From assembly GCF_028748185.1 (NCBI RefSeq), contig NZ_CP118164.1, forward strand, positions 2,480,001 through 2,544,000: a stretch of 64,000 nucleotides of DNA, read 5' to 3'. The notes beneath the pieces were generated by a model. That model saw only the letters and a list, made by a program, of their open reading frames with translations, had not been told where the DNA came from and searched no databases. This DNA is from Bremerella sp. P1. Lineage in GTDB: Bacteria; Planctomycetota; Planctomycetia; Pirellulales; Pirellulaceae. The translations under genes and the position numbers were made by a program. Position 1 is the stretch's first letter; every line of letters begins with the position of its first letter. Shown here in pieces: positions 42,868-51,680 of the stretch.

Positions 42868-43020
42868 GGGTGGCCCAGAGAGCTTTCTCTGGGTAGCCGC
42901 AGGCGACAAGCGGCTCTTGGTCTGGGTAGGAATAGAACGGGATGACTCAATCCTCGACGACATCCGTTTTCGAGCCGCTCGTCGGCAAAGCCGAACCAGA
43001 GATGAATCTCTGGGCCACCC
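42868..43020. repeat. Inverted-repeat element (GGGTGGCCCAGAGA family), MITE-like
   Basis: GGGTGGCCCAGAGA at 42868-42881 and TCTCTGGGCCACCC at 43007-43020 are perfect 14-base inverted repeats bounding 153 bases. Each end has its own small hairpin (CCCAGAGA / TTCTCTGGG on the left; CCAGAG / CTCTGG on the right). It occupies a third of the 449-base gap (42786-43234) between divergent genes. Short frames cross it but are not supported. Confidence 0.8.
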
Positions 43021-43234
43021 TATTCATCGAAAACTCGCACGACCGGCGTAACAATCCTTCTTATGCGTGCGACTTTGCCCCGAATTGGCTCTCCGGCTTG
43101 CATCGCGCCGGTTTACGAGCCAGAATCGTAATATCTCGCCCAAATTGCCAAAAACCTCGGTAAGCGTCTCGCTGCTCGGGTGAGGCCCTTTCCGATATCG
43201 ATCCCATCGCACAAGTCACACGACGAGGAAGTCC

Positions 43235-44359
43235 ATGTTTGCCCGAATCGTTTTGTCTGCCTGTTTCGCTCTGGTAGGCGTCGCCTACATCACTCAGCCA
43301 GCCTACGCTATTCCATTCTTCTGGGAAGTCTTCAACGAGAAGGTCGTTCCGGCCGATCCGAAGGAAGAGCCTGCCAAGAAGTTCGCTGCTACCGCCACCG
43401 AATCGAAGTGCAACGTGTGCCACATCGATGGTCAAAGCAAGAAGGAACGCAACGCTTACGGTGTGGCTCTGGACGAACTGTTGGACAAGGCCAACTTCGA
43501 CAAAGAGCGTCTCGAAAAGGAAAAGGACAAAGCGACCGCCGAAGTGGTTGCCGCGCTCGAAAAAGTGAAGGCCATGAAGGTGAACAAGGAGGATGATAAG
43601 TCCCCCACCTTCGCCGATAACATCAGTGCCGGCAAGTTGCCATCGGAGATCGCCAAGGCCGAGCCGATGCCAGAACCAACACCGGAACCGATGCCGATGG
43701 AATCGGCCGCGGAAGAAAAGACCGGACTGGTTCTCGATCAAGCCGCGCTCGACAAACTGAAAGCCGACATCAAGAAGGAAGTCAAAGCGGAACTCTCGAC
43801 CGAACTACGCAAGAGCCTGGCCGATGCAATCAAGACGCAGCTGCAGGTCATCGAGATCGTCAAAGCCCATCCGCTGGCTCCTGTCGACGACGCGACTGAA
43901 GAAGAAGCGATCAAGCAGATCACGGCTCGTGGTGGTCGCGTGAACGTGCTGGCCCAGAACTCGGACGAGAAGGTCGTGTCGTTCCACCTGAGCGACAAGC
44001 CGATCGATGACGCAGCCCTGGCCCTGGTTCGCAAGCTACGCAACGTGGTCGAGATCAATGCCCGCGGAACCAACATCACCGATGAAGGGGTCAAGCAGTT
44101 GGTCGGCCTTCCTAATCTTCAGAAGCTGAACCTGGCCCAGACCGGCGTGACCGATGCGGCTCTGATTTACCTGGTGCCACACACGAAGCTTTCGTACTTG
44201 AACCTGTACGGCACCAAGGTCACCGACAAGGGCATCGATGTCCTGGTTAACCTGACCAACCTGAAGAGTCTTTACCTCTGGCAAACCGGCGCCTCGAAAG
44301 AAGCGGCGGAAGAGCTGGAATCGCAGCTAACCGGGTTAGAAGTAAACGTCGGCAGCTAA
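43235..44359 (+). CDS. Secreted protein with a CXXCH haem motif and C-terminal leucine-rich repeats
   Basis: 374 residues. Signal peptide (LSACFALVGVAYITQPAYA). Residues 59-63 are C-N-V-C-H in SKCNVCHIDGQSKKERNAYG, a single c-type haem motif. A Glu/Lys/Pro-rich helical linker follows (about 85-185), then a helix (LADAIKTQLQVIEIVKAHPL). The C-terminal part (about 225-374) has four LRR units of the planctomycete type (NVVEINARGTNITDEGVKQL, NLQKLNLAQTGVTDAAL, KLSYLNLYGTKVTDKGIDVL, NLKSLYLWQTGASKEAAEE). Probably a periplasmic haem-binding scaffold. A Met ligand was not identified, so haem attachment is inference. Confidence 0.85.
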   Translation: MFARIVLSACFALVGVAYITQPAYAIPFFWEVFNEKVVPADPKEEPAKKFAATATESKCNVCHIDGQSKKERNAYGVALDELLDKANFDKERLEKEKDKATAEVVAALEKVKAMKVNKEDDKSPTFADNISAGKLPSEIAKAEPMPEPTPEPMPMESAAEEKTGLVLDQAALDKLKADIKKEVKAELSTELRKSLADAIKTQLQVIEIVKAHPLAPVDDATEEEAIKQITARGGRVNVLAQNSDEKVVSFHLSDKPIDDAALALVRKLRNVVEINARGTNITDEGVKQLVGLPNLQKLNLAQTGVTDAALIYLVPHTKLSYLNLYGTKVTDKGIDVLVNLTNLKSLYLWQTGASKEAAEELESQLTGLEVNVGS

Positions 44360-44367
44360 CGACTCAT

Positions 44368-44381
44368 GTCCCCTCCCTCGC
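44368..44381. repeat. Left half of a palindromic repeat interrupted by the insertion sequence
   Basis: GTCCCCTCCCT followed by the target copy CGC. Joined to 45355-45379 it rebuilds a 39-base palindromic repeat. Confidence 0.85.
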
Positions 44382-45351
44382 ACAACATTATTCACCAGCT
44401 AGCAATAAAAGGAGTTCACGTACTAGGCTAGGTAGTTGTGTACGAATTCCCAAATTGGGAGCCAAGCCATGGAACGTGAACTCTGGATTGCATTATACAA
44501 ATTGGCTCGCCAGTGCGACGCCAATCCCTGGTGGGCGATGACAAAGTTTTTTCGATTGGGAGATCGTGAGCGTCTACTTGTGGGCGGTTATTCACGATCG
44601 ACCAACCTGCTGGGCATGCGAGCCGGGCAACTGGCCTGACGATCTCAGGCCTCGGAAATTACCGTCTCAACCGACGATGAGCCGACGCTTGCCAACCACG
44701 GAAGTTCAGGCACTGCTCGCTCAAATGGAACGGTGCATGATCGCGGTGGACGATTTCGGTTTTGTCATGCTCGTTGATGGCAAGCCGCAAATGGTGAGTC
44801 ATTGCAGCAAGGATCCCGATGCCCGTTGGGGCCGCGCACGACGCGGCTACGGCAAGGGCTACAAGGTCCACGCGATCTACGGCTCGAGCAGCATGCCGCT
44901 GGCCTGGGATGTCGAACCGCTCAACGTGGCCGAAACGCCGGTTGCAGTTCGGCTTCTCCCGATCCTAGGGAGAGGCGGAGGCTATCTAGTGGCTGATCGT
45001 GGATACGACAGCAACCAGCTCCACGACGCGGCGATGGAAGCCGGTTATCAACTGGTGGCCGAAAAACTGCGACCAGGAAAAGGCTTGGGGCATTGCCGCC
45101 ACAGCCCAGGACGAATTCGCTGTTTCGCCCTACTAGAGCAGGAGTTCGGTCGCGCCCTAATACGGTTCCGGAACCAGGTCGAACGAAGATTCGCCTGGCT
45201 TGGCAATCACGCCGGAGGCCTCGAACCACTACCCAACTGGGCTCGACGAATACACCGCGTCCGCGAGTGGGTTCAAGCCAAACTTCTGATCCATGCCATG
45301 TACATGCTCCTCAACCTTCATCCTCCACCGCTAGCTGGTGAATAATGTTGT
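44382..45351 (+). mobile_element. IS5-superfamily-like insertion sequence, 970 bases
   Basis: Terminal inverted repeats are perfect over 22 bases: 44382-44403 (starting ACAACATTATTCACC) and 45330-45351. Both outer flanks carry CGC (44379-44381 and 45352-45354), a 3-base target-site duplication. The element encodes one DDE transposase, split by a frameshift. Intact ends and an exact target duplication point to a recent insertion. Confidence 0.93.
44469..45345 (+). pseudogene. DDE transposase (Transposase_11 type), one-base frameshift
   Basis: The N-terminal part reads MERELWIALYKLARQCDANP in one frame up to a run of six T at 44547-44552; the rest, from FDWEIVSVYLWAVIHDRPTC, is in the +1 frame. 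Removing one T gives a continuous frame of about 291 codons. Catalytic residues survive: Asp in FVMLVDGKP, Asp in LVADRGYDSNQ, Glu in RNQVERRFAWLG. GYKVHAI and LLIHAMYMLLNLH are further family blocks. It may be a mutation, a homopolymer sequencing error, or a site of transcriptional slippage. Confidence 0.85.
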
Positions 45352-45379
45352 CGCAGGGAGAGGGCTAGGGTGAGGGTTT
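45352..45379. repeat. Right half of the palindromic repeat interrupted by the insertion sequence
   Basis: CGC (target copy) then AGGGAGAGGGCTAGGGTG and AGGGTTT. It matches the intact repeat at 25669-25709 (minus strand) except for one base. Confidence 0.85.
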
Positions 45380-45487
45380 ATGGAGCGATGAGCATCGCCA
45401 GCCAAAGTTCCTCTCCCATTTCGATCCCAAGGGCGGAAGGCCCAGCCGACGACGCTTGGTGCGTTGAAACGCGTTCTAGGATCGAGA

Positions 45488-46663
45488 CTAATCCTCTTCC
45501 GGATTCAATCGCTGATAGGCCTCATCGGCCCAGGGGGAATCCGGATTGAGCTCTAGGCACTTCTGCCAATGGCCGGTCGCTTCGCGTTCGCGACCTAGTT
45601 CGTCGAGCGTGCGGGCCAAGTGATAGTGGGCATCGCAGTAATCGTCATACACTTCGATCGCGTCTCGCAGGGCCGAGACCGCTTCGACGAGTTGCCCTGC
45701 TTCGGCCAGCACGCAGCCGAGGTTTGCCCGGGCTTCAATCATGTCGGGATCGAGCTCGATCGCCGTGTGGTACCGCTCGATGGCTCCGTGCAGATGGCCT
45801 GCCCGGTATAGCAGTTCGGCCAGGCGGAACGATCGCTCGGCACTCGCCCCGCCGATTGCCAGGGCAGATCGCAGGCAGCGGATCGCTTCTTCCAGCTGCT
45901 CGTCATCCTCGTAGTCCGCGGCACGGGCGTCCCACTGCTCAGCCGTTTCCGGTTCGTAGCTTCCGGGATCGACGACATTGAACTCTTCGGAGAAGTCCTC
46001 ATCGCGATCGAAGTCGAAACGCATCTGGCCGCCTGGTTCGACGAGCCCTTCCCCTTGCCGCAGCAGAATGTCGCGGCCTTCGACCATCACCGAAAGCTGC
46101 ACGAGTGGCCGCTGCACGTCAGGGAGGTATTCGGAAATTGCCGACAGCTGACGTTCGATCCGATCAGGCGATAAGCCGGAAGCCAGCATCGCGGCCAACT
46201 GCTTGGCGGTGGCGACCTCGCGGTAGTCGAAGTAAGGGAGGCTGCGAACTTGCCGGGCCGGAACGATCAGCCCTCGCCGATGCCAGCGACGAATGATCGA
46301 CTTAGAGACCCCCAACAGGTCCGATAGCATCGCCGGCGTATAAAGTCGATGCAGCTTCTGATGGGGTTCAATCAGGCCAAGCCACTGCCAGAGGGTTGTT
46401 TCGCTGATGAATTTCAGATCGCCGGCGGCCGCCTTTTCCTGCAGCTCGGCCGAGATGCCCTGATCTCCCAAACCGGTCAGATCATTCTCTCCAAAGACGA
46501 TCACATCGACCCGCTCGTCAACTTTATCGCTGGGGGTAGCATCGGCTTCGCGCAGCGCCGTAAAGACCTCGCGCCGTGTCATACCGGCCAGTTTGCCGAT
46601 AATCGCGACGCGTTTGCCCGACAGATCGCCGGCTTCGTTCGATTTGGCCCAGTCCGTTGCCAC
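45488..46663 (-). CDS. BRCT-MerR-TPR fusion protein, putative regulator
   Basis: 391 residues in three parts. Residues about 14-95 resemble a BRCT domain (LSGKRVAIIGKLAGMTRREV, ATPSDKVDERVDVIVFGEND, TTLWQWLGL). Residues about 107-175 are a MerR-type winged helix (LYTPAMLSDLLGVSKSIIRR, GLIVPARQVRSLPYFDYREV). Residues about 245-385 hold four or so TPR units (AIRCLRSALAIGGASAERSF, AIERYHTAIELDPDMIEARA, ALRDAIEVYDDYCDAHYHLA). No DNA-binding arginine wing is obvious beyond the MerR helix. It is probably a cytoplasmic DNA-binding regulator with a protein-interaction tail. It stands alone. Confidence 0.85.
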   Translation of the reverse strand: MATDWAKSNEAGDLSGKRVAIIGKLAGMTRREVFTALREADATPSDKVDERVDVIVFGENDLTGLGDQGISAELQEKAAAGDLKFISETTLWQWLGLIEPHQKLHRLYTPAMLSDLLGVSKSIIRRWHRRGLIVPARQVRSLPYFDYREVATAKQLAAMLASGLSPDRIERQLSAISEYLPDVQRPLVQLSVMVEGRDILLRQGEGLVEPGGQMRFDFDRDEDFSEEFNVVDPGSYEPETAEQWDARAADYEDDEQLEEAIRCLRSALAIGGASAERSFRLAELLYRAGHLHGAIERYHTAIELDPDMIEARANLGCVLAEAGQLVEAVSALRDAIEVYDDYCDAHYHLARTLDELGREREATGHWQKCLELNPDSPWADEAYQRLNPEED

Positions 46664-46867
46664 GTGCCACTATCCCAGAAAGCGGGCTGCCCTGGCCGGT
46701 CCCCAAGCGCGGGAAAAAGCTGGAGCAAACCCTTACGTTCTCTTCGGTTAAAGGTACTGTAACCGGGCCCCGTAGACTAGGCCCGGAAGCGCCGTAACCT
46801 TGTTTCCTGGCACAAGATCGATTACCTATGAAGACTACCCAATCACTTCCCTGCTCACGAGTTTGCT

Positions 46868-48322
46868 ATGTCTCGGATCGGAATTCTCACCGTCTTGTTG
46901 TCCCTCACCTGGGTTGCCAGCGCGGCGGCCGAGAACAATTACAACGTGCTGTTTATCGCCGTCGACGACCTACGACCCGAGCTGGGCTGCTTCGGGCGAT
47001 CGCCAACGGTAAGTCCCTCTTTGGATGAACTGGCAAAGCATTCGGTTGTGTTTCGCAACCATTTCGTCCAGGTTCCCACGTGCGGTGCTTCTCGATTCGC
47101 GCTGCTCACCGGACGCAGTCCCGGCAAGACCAGCGCGATGGGGAACGAAGCGATGTACAGCGGAAAGAATGCCCTTTCCCAACAACAGCTCCCCGGGGCA
47201 CAGTCGCTGCCGGAACTCTTCCGTCGGAGCGGCTATCACACGACGCTGATTGGCAAAGTCTCGCATACGGGCGATGGCAAGGTGTACGCCTACAACGGCA
47301 AAGGCGACGGTCGCGATGAAATTCCACATGCCTGGGATGACCTGGCGACCCCTTACGGTCCGTGGAAGCGCGGCTGGGGGATCTTCTTCGCCTATGCGGA
47401 CGGAAAGCACCGCGAGGACGGTGGCGGTCATCGTGACCTGATGGAGTTCACCGTCGAAAAGGACAACGAGTTGCCAGACGGCCTGATGGCCGAGACGGCT
47501 ATCGAGAAGCTGAAAGCCTACAGCAAGAACGATAAACGTTTCTTCATGGGCCTGGGTTTCTTCAAGCCGCATCTTCCCTTCGTGGCGACCAGGCAGGACT
47601 GGGAAGCAGTCGATGCGATGGACATTCAGCCGGCACCTCATGGCACCAAGCCTGACACGGCCTATTGGCATACGTCCGGCGAGTTCTACAAGTACAAGAC
47701 CGACTACCCCAAGACCAACCCGCTGGCCAAGAAGGATCAGATCACCGCTCGCAAAGCGTACCTGGCCTGTGTTCGTTATACGGACCGTCAAATCGGCAAG
47801 GTCCTGTCAGCCCTGAAAGAAACGGGCCTGGAAGATTCGACGATCGTCGTCGTGTGGGGTGATCATGGTTGGCACCTGGGTGAAAGTGCGCTATGGGCCA
47901 AGCACACTTCGCACGAACGCGCTCTGAACAGTCCCCTGTTTATTAAAGTTCCCGGTGTGACCGACCAGGGACAGATGACCACGGCCCTGGCGGAGACGCT
48001 CGATATTTACCCGACCTTGATTGAGCTGTGCGATCCGAAGTTTCAACAGACCGAGCACCCATTGGACGGCGTAAGCCTGGCACCGATTGTGCAGGGCTCC
48101 AGTGACAAGGTTCGTGATGTCGCGGTCAGCTACTGGCGGGGCAATCAGGTCAGCATTCGCGACGACCAGCATCGACTGATCGTGCAGATGCAAAAGGGAA
48201 CCCCGCAAAAGATGGAATTGTACGACATTCGAGAAACGCCTGACCCGATTCAGAACCTGGTGAAGGAAAAGCCGGATGTCGTCGCGAAGTTACTCCAAAC
48301 CGTGCAGGATGCCTCGCCGTAA
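46868..48322 (+). CDS. Secreted sulfatase (iduronate-2-sulfatase-like, motif CGASR)
   Basis: 484 residues. Signal peptide (GILTVLLSLTWVASAAA). NVLFIAVDDLRPELGCFG gives the metal-binding DD; VPTCGASRFALLTGR is C-x-A-S-R, the formylglycine motif. GLGFFKPHLPFVA and VVWGDHGWHLGESALWAKHT are blocks of the iduronate-2-sulfatase / choline-sulfatase branch, different from the CGPAR sulfatase at 4.4 kb. It hydrolyses a sulfate ester of an unknown glycan. The next gene begins on the last base of its stop codon (TAATG). Confidence 0.95.
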   Translation: MSRIGILTVLLSLTWVASAAAENNYNVLFIAVDDLRPELGCFGRSPTVSPSLDELAKHSVVFRNHFVQVPTCGASRFALLTGRSPGKTSAMGNEAMYSGKNALSQQQLPGAQSLPELFRRSGYHTTLIGKVSHTGDGKVYAYNGKGDGRDEIPHAWDDLATPYGPWKRGWGIFFAYADGKHREDGGGHRDLMEFTVEKDNELPDGLMAETAIEKLKAYSKNDKRFFMGLGFFKPHLPFVATRQDWEAVDAMDIQPAPHGTKPDTAYWHTSGEFYKYKTDYPKTNPLAKKDQITARKAYLACVRYTDRQIGKVLSALKETGLEDSTIVVVWGDHGWHLGESALWAKHTSHERALNSPLFIKVPGVTDQGQMTTALAETLDIYPTLIELCDPKFQQTEHPLDGVSLAPIVQGSSDKVRDVAVSYWRGNQVSIRDDQHRLIVQMQKGTPQKMELYDIRETPDPIQNLVKEKPDVVAKLLQTVQDASP

Positions 48323-49404
48323 TGAAGTTACCCATCGATCTGCAGTTTCTGAGACGTCCGTTCGAACGCCGCACGCCGCCAGGCTCGGCACCGGGGACGG
48401 CAACCAAGCCGGACGAGGAAGTCGCTAGCCGCATCCAGGTGGTTGCCTTCGGCCCGGATGAATTCGAGGAAACTGCGATCGATAACGTCGATCAAGTTCG
48501 CGATTACCTGGGCAGCTATGACGTGACATGGATTCATGTGCATGGCCTGGGCAATACGGTGCACTTTCGGCAGCTGGCCGATCTGTTCGATCTGCACCCT
48601 TTGGTCTACGAAGACATGTTGCATCCGCATCAACGTGCCAAGGCCGAGGAATACGGCGACTACGCATTCATTGTCGTACGCATGGTCGAAATGGATCCAC
48701 ATCTCGATACGCGGCAGCTAAGTATGGTCGTAGGCGACAACTTTTTGCTAAGCATCGAGGAAGCCAGCGACCATGATCGACTGGAGCCTGTACGCGAGCG
48801 TCTACGAAATCGGGTTGGTCGAATCCGGCAGATGAACGCGGACTACCTCTCGTATGCTTTGATGGACTCGGTGATCGATCACTACTTCCCCGTCGTTGAA
48901 TCGTTTGGCGACCGGCTGGATACGCTCGACGATCCCTTGGCCGCCGGTTACACCCACGACATCATCCCCAAGATCCAAAAGATCAGCAGCGACCTGCTCA
49001 CCATTCGCCGCAACTTGCTCCCCCACCGGGAAGCGATTCGCAACATGATGGGAGCCCGCTTCACACGGTACACCGACAATACGTCGGTCTTCTTGCGCGA
49101 CGCCGACGACCACACGTCGCAGCTGCTCGACGCGATCGATGCCTACCGGCAGATTTGCTCGGACATGCGGGACTTCCACTTCGCCCTGACCAGCCAAAGG
49201 GCCAACGAGGTGATGAAAACGCTGACAATCATCGCCACGGTCTTCATTCCGCTCAGCTTTATCGCCGGCGTCTATGGGATGAATTTTGAATACATGCCGG
49301 AGCTCAAATGGAAGTTCGGCTATGAATTCGCCTGGATCTTGATGCTCAGCGTGTCCGGAGGGCTCATGACGTGGTTCTATACCCGGGGCTGGTTCAAGGG
49401 ATAA
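48322..49404 (+). CDS. corA: CorA-type Mg2+/Co2+ transporter
   Basis: 360 residues. A long soluble helical domain (DNVDQVRDYLGSYDVTWIHV, LVYEDMLHPHQRAKAEEYGD) ends in two membrane helices with the signature GMN between them (FIAGVYGMNFEYMPELKW). It forms a homopentameric channel for Mg2+ and Co2+. Coupled by a one-base overlap to the sulfatase upstream; sulfatases need Ca2+ or Mg2+, but a functional link is speculation. Confidence 0.95.
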   Translation: MKLPIDLQFLRRPFERRTPPGSAPGTATKPDEEVASRIQVVAFGPDEFEETAIDNVDQVRDYLGSYDVTWIHVHGLGNTVHFRQLADLFDLHPLVYEDMLHPHQRAKAEEYGDYAFIVVRMVEMDPHLDTRQLSMVVGDNFLLSIEEASDHDRLEPVRERLRNRVGRIRQMNADYLSYALMDSVIDHYFPVVESFGDRLDTLDDPLAAGYTHDIIPKIQKISSDLLTIRRNLLPHREAIRNMMGARFTRYTDNTSVFLRDADDHTSQLLDAIDAYRQICSDMRDFHFALTSQRANEVMKTLTIIATVFIPLSFIAGVYGMNFEYMPELKWKFGYEFAWILMLSVSGGLMTWFYTRGWFKG

Positions 49405-49654
49405 GCGGCCGGAGCGAACCCATAGATAGCAGGGGTCTGCCAACGAAAACCGAGTTAATCCATCCCTCGGTCCACGTTATTACGCGTAAGTCTTTAGATT
49501 GAATTTCCAATCACCTCTGTTGAGGGGGGTGAAAACCGATTAATCTGGGACGAGTCCTCGTCTTGGCGTAAGTAGTTGCGTTAGACTGGAGATAACTCAT
49601 CTGACGGCAAACTTTTACGAAGGCCGCACCCAGCAAGGATAGAAAAGCTCCTCG

Positions 49655-50602
49655 ATGGTAGCTCCGTGGAATACCGAGGCGATCGACTCGCAATTCAAGG
49701 TCGTGACGCCTGAGAACATCGCGTTCAACTACCAGGTCGCCGGACCATTCCGTCGCTTGCTTGCGTTTCTATTGGATCTGGCCATTCGCGGAGCGGTCAT
49801 TCTGGCCTTCTTCATCGCCCTGAGTTGTGCCGGAATCGGAAGCGTTTTCGTCAATGCCGGGCTCGAAGATCTCATGTTCGCCCTGATGACCTTGGCGGCG
49901 TTTTTCTTCAACTGGTTCTACATGGCCGCGTTCGAGTACTGGTGGAACGGCACAACCCCAGGCAAGTGGCTATTGAACCTGCGGGTGACCACCGACGAAG
50001 GGGAGCCGATCAATCTATTTCAGTCGGCCGTGCGAAACCTGTTTCGCTATGTCGATATGTGGCCCATGGTACCGCTCCCTTTCGCCGTGATGCGGGAAGA
50101 GATGACGCCCGAGCCGATCGTGGTGACGTTTCTATTCGCGCTGATCGTACCGATCTTCAATCAACGGTTCCAGCGGATTGGCGACCTGATCGCCGGCACA
50201 ATGGTCGTCATCGAAGACCGTTCGTGGCTGATGAAAATTGCCAAAATCGAAGACGACCGGGCACGCCTGTTGGCCGACTATATTCCACCCAACTTCGTGG
50301 CTCCGCGGAGCATGGTCAAAGCGGTGGCTACCTACGTCGAGCGAAGACGTTACTTCACGACCGCGCGGCGACGAGAAATCGCACGGCACCTGGCCGAACC
50401 GCTACTGGAAAAGTTTGGCCTCCCGGCCGACACCAGCTACGATTTACTGCTCTGCGCACTGTATTATCGAACGTTCCTATCGAAACACTCAGCCGACGGG
50501 ACGAAGGACGATTCGCAGCTGCTGGGGGATGGAACGATGAGGGAGCATTCCAACCCTTATCTGGCGACGGCGAAAGCACCGGTCGGAGCGGAATCGAAGT
50601 AA
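49655..50602 (+). CDS. RDD-family membrane protein
   Basis: 315 residues, first gene of a seven-gene operon. RDD signature: FRRLLAFLLDLAIRGAVI with Arg and Asp at the expected places, then WWNGTTPGKWLLNLRVTTDE and QRIGDLIAGTMVVIED. Three to four helices lie in residues 25-165; the rest (about 175-315) is a soluble tail. The family is of unknown function, with some members reported as Na+/H+ or other ion transporters. The next gene starts 13 bases downstream. Confidence 0.9.
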   Translation: MVAPWNTEAIDSQFKVVTPENIAFNYQVAGPFRRLLAFLLDLAIRGAVILAFFIALSCAGIGSVFVNAGLEDLMFALMTLAAFFFNWFYMAAFEYWWNGTTPGKWLLNLRVTTDEGEPINLFQSAVRNLFRYVDMWPMVPLPFAVMREEMTPEPIVVTFLFALIVPIFNQRFQRIGDLIAGTMVVIEDRSWLMKIAKIEDDRARLLADYIPPNFVAPRSMVKAVATYVERRRYFTTARRREIARHLAEPLLEKFGLPADTSYDLLLCALYYRTFLSKHSADGTKDDSQLLGDGTMREHSNPYLATAKAPVGAESK

Positions 50603-50615
50603 AGGAATTATCACG

Positions 50616-51680
50616 GTGAAAGTTGCTCAACTGATCGAAAAACGGCGTGTGTATTGGCAAGAGCTGGAGAATCTCTGCGCTCAGATGTCCAACTCGCGCA
50701 AGAAAACGATCGGGGCCCGCAACATCGCTCGGTTCGCCACGCTGTACCGCGCGGCCTGTGCCGACCTGGCCTTGGCCGATAGTTATCAGCTACCACCCAA
50801 CATCGTCGATTACCTGCACAAGCTCGTCGGCCGTGCCCATGGCCAGCTATACCGTAGCCGCCGCGTCGATTGGTCGAAGATCGGGGACATCCTCTTCCGC
50901 CAAATCCCGCGCGAGATTTTCCAGGATCGCTGCGTTCAGCTGACGTTCTGGCTGTTTTGGATGGTCTTTCTGCTGGCCGGTTATATGGCCGCCAATCCAG
51001 ATCGTTTTCCGAACTTCGCCGCGGACATCGTCGGTGCCGAAAACATCGACATGTACGAGCAGATGTACGCCGACGATCCAAGTTCGCGCAATAATGGTCC
51101 GACCGCTTCCGGCGCCGCGTTCTACGTCAATCACAACACGGGCATCGGCATCAAGTGCTTCGTCGTGGGGATCACCGTGATCGGTGGCATCTGCGTGCTG
51201 CTCTACAACGCGGCGGTCTTGGGGGCCACGTTCGGACACATGGCGAGCCCTAACGTTTCGGAAGAAGTAAGCGAGCACTTCTTCGAGTTCGTTACTGCCC
51301 ACGGTCCCTTTGAGTTGACGGCCATTGTCCTGGCCGCCGGGGCCGGTCTGCGTATCGGGTTCTCGCTGATCAGCCCCTACCATAAAGAAGAATCGCTCCA
51401 GCCTGACGAACTGCCGGAAGAGGAAGAAAGCCTCTTCGATAAGTCGCGCCGGGTCGCCTACGAAAGAATCGATTCGCTGCGGATTGGTGCCAAGCGTGCC
51501 CTGCCGATCATGGGTGCTTCGGCGATTCTCTTTATCCTGGCGGCAATGATCGAAGCATGGATCTCCCCTTCTCCACTGCCTGAGCAAGCGAAGCAGGTTG
51601 TGGCCATCTTTTGCAGTGGTCTGCTGATGGTCTACTTCATCGTGCTCGGCTATCCGCGAAGGGAATCCGATGCAGCTTGA
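50616..51680 (+). CDS. Stage II sporulation protein M family membrane protein
   Basis: 354 residues from the GTG at 50616. N-terminal soluble helical part (about 1-95: KIAQL-like MKVAQLIEKRRVYWQELENL), then five or so helices (RCVQLTFWLFWMVFLLAGYM, VGITVIGGICVLLYNAAVLG, HGPFELTAIVLAAGAGLRIG, APIMGASAI-like region, VVAIFCSGLLMVYFIVLGY). HGPFEL and ELTAIVLAAGAGLRI are the SpoIIM hallmarks. Planctomycetes do not sporulate in the Bacillus sense, so the role differs here. The next gene overlaps by 11 bases. Confidence 0.9.
   Translation: MKVAQLIEKRRVYWQELENLCAQMSNSRKKTIGARNIARFATLYRAACADLALADSYQLPPNIVDYLHKLVGRAHGQLYRSRRVDWSKIGDILFRQIPREIFQDRCVQLTFWLFWMVFLLAGYMAANPDRFPNFAADIVGAENIDMYEQMYADDPSSRNNGPTASGAAFYVNHNTGIGIKCFVVGITVIGGICVLLYNAAVLGATFGHMASPNVSEEVSEHFFEFVTAHGPFELTAIVLAAGAGLRIGFSLISPYHKEESLQPDELPEEEESLFDKSRRVAYERIDSLRIGAKRALPIMGASAILFILAAMIEAWISPSPLPEQAKQVVAIFCSGLLMVYFIVLGYPRRESDAA

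Noticed and set aside
42842-43051. Small plus-strand gene in the gap before the CXXCH-LRR gene
   Set aside because: The frame lies over the inverted-repeat element and has no ribosome binding site or family pattern.
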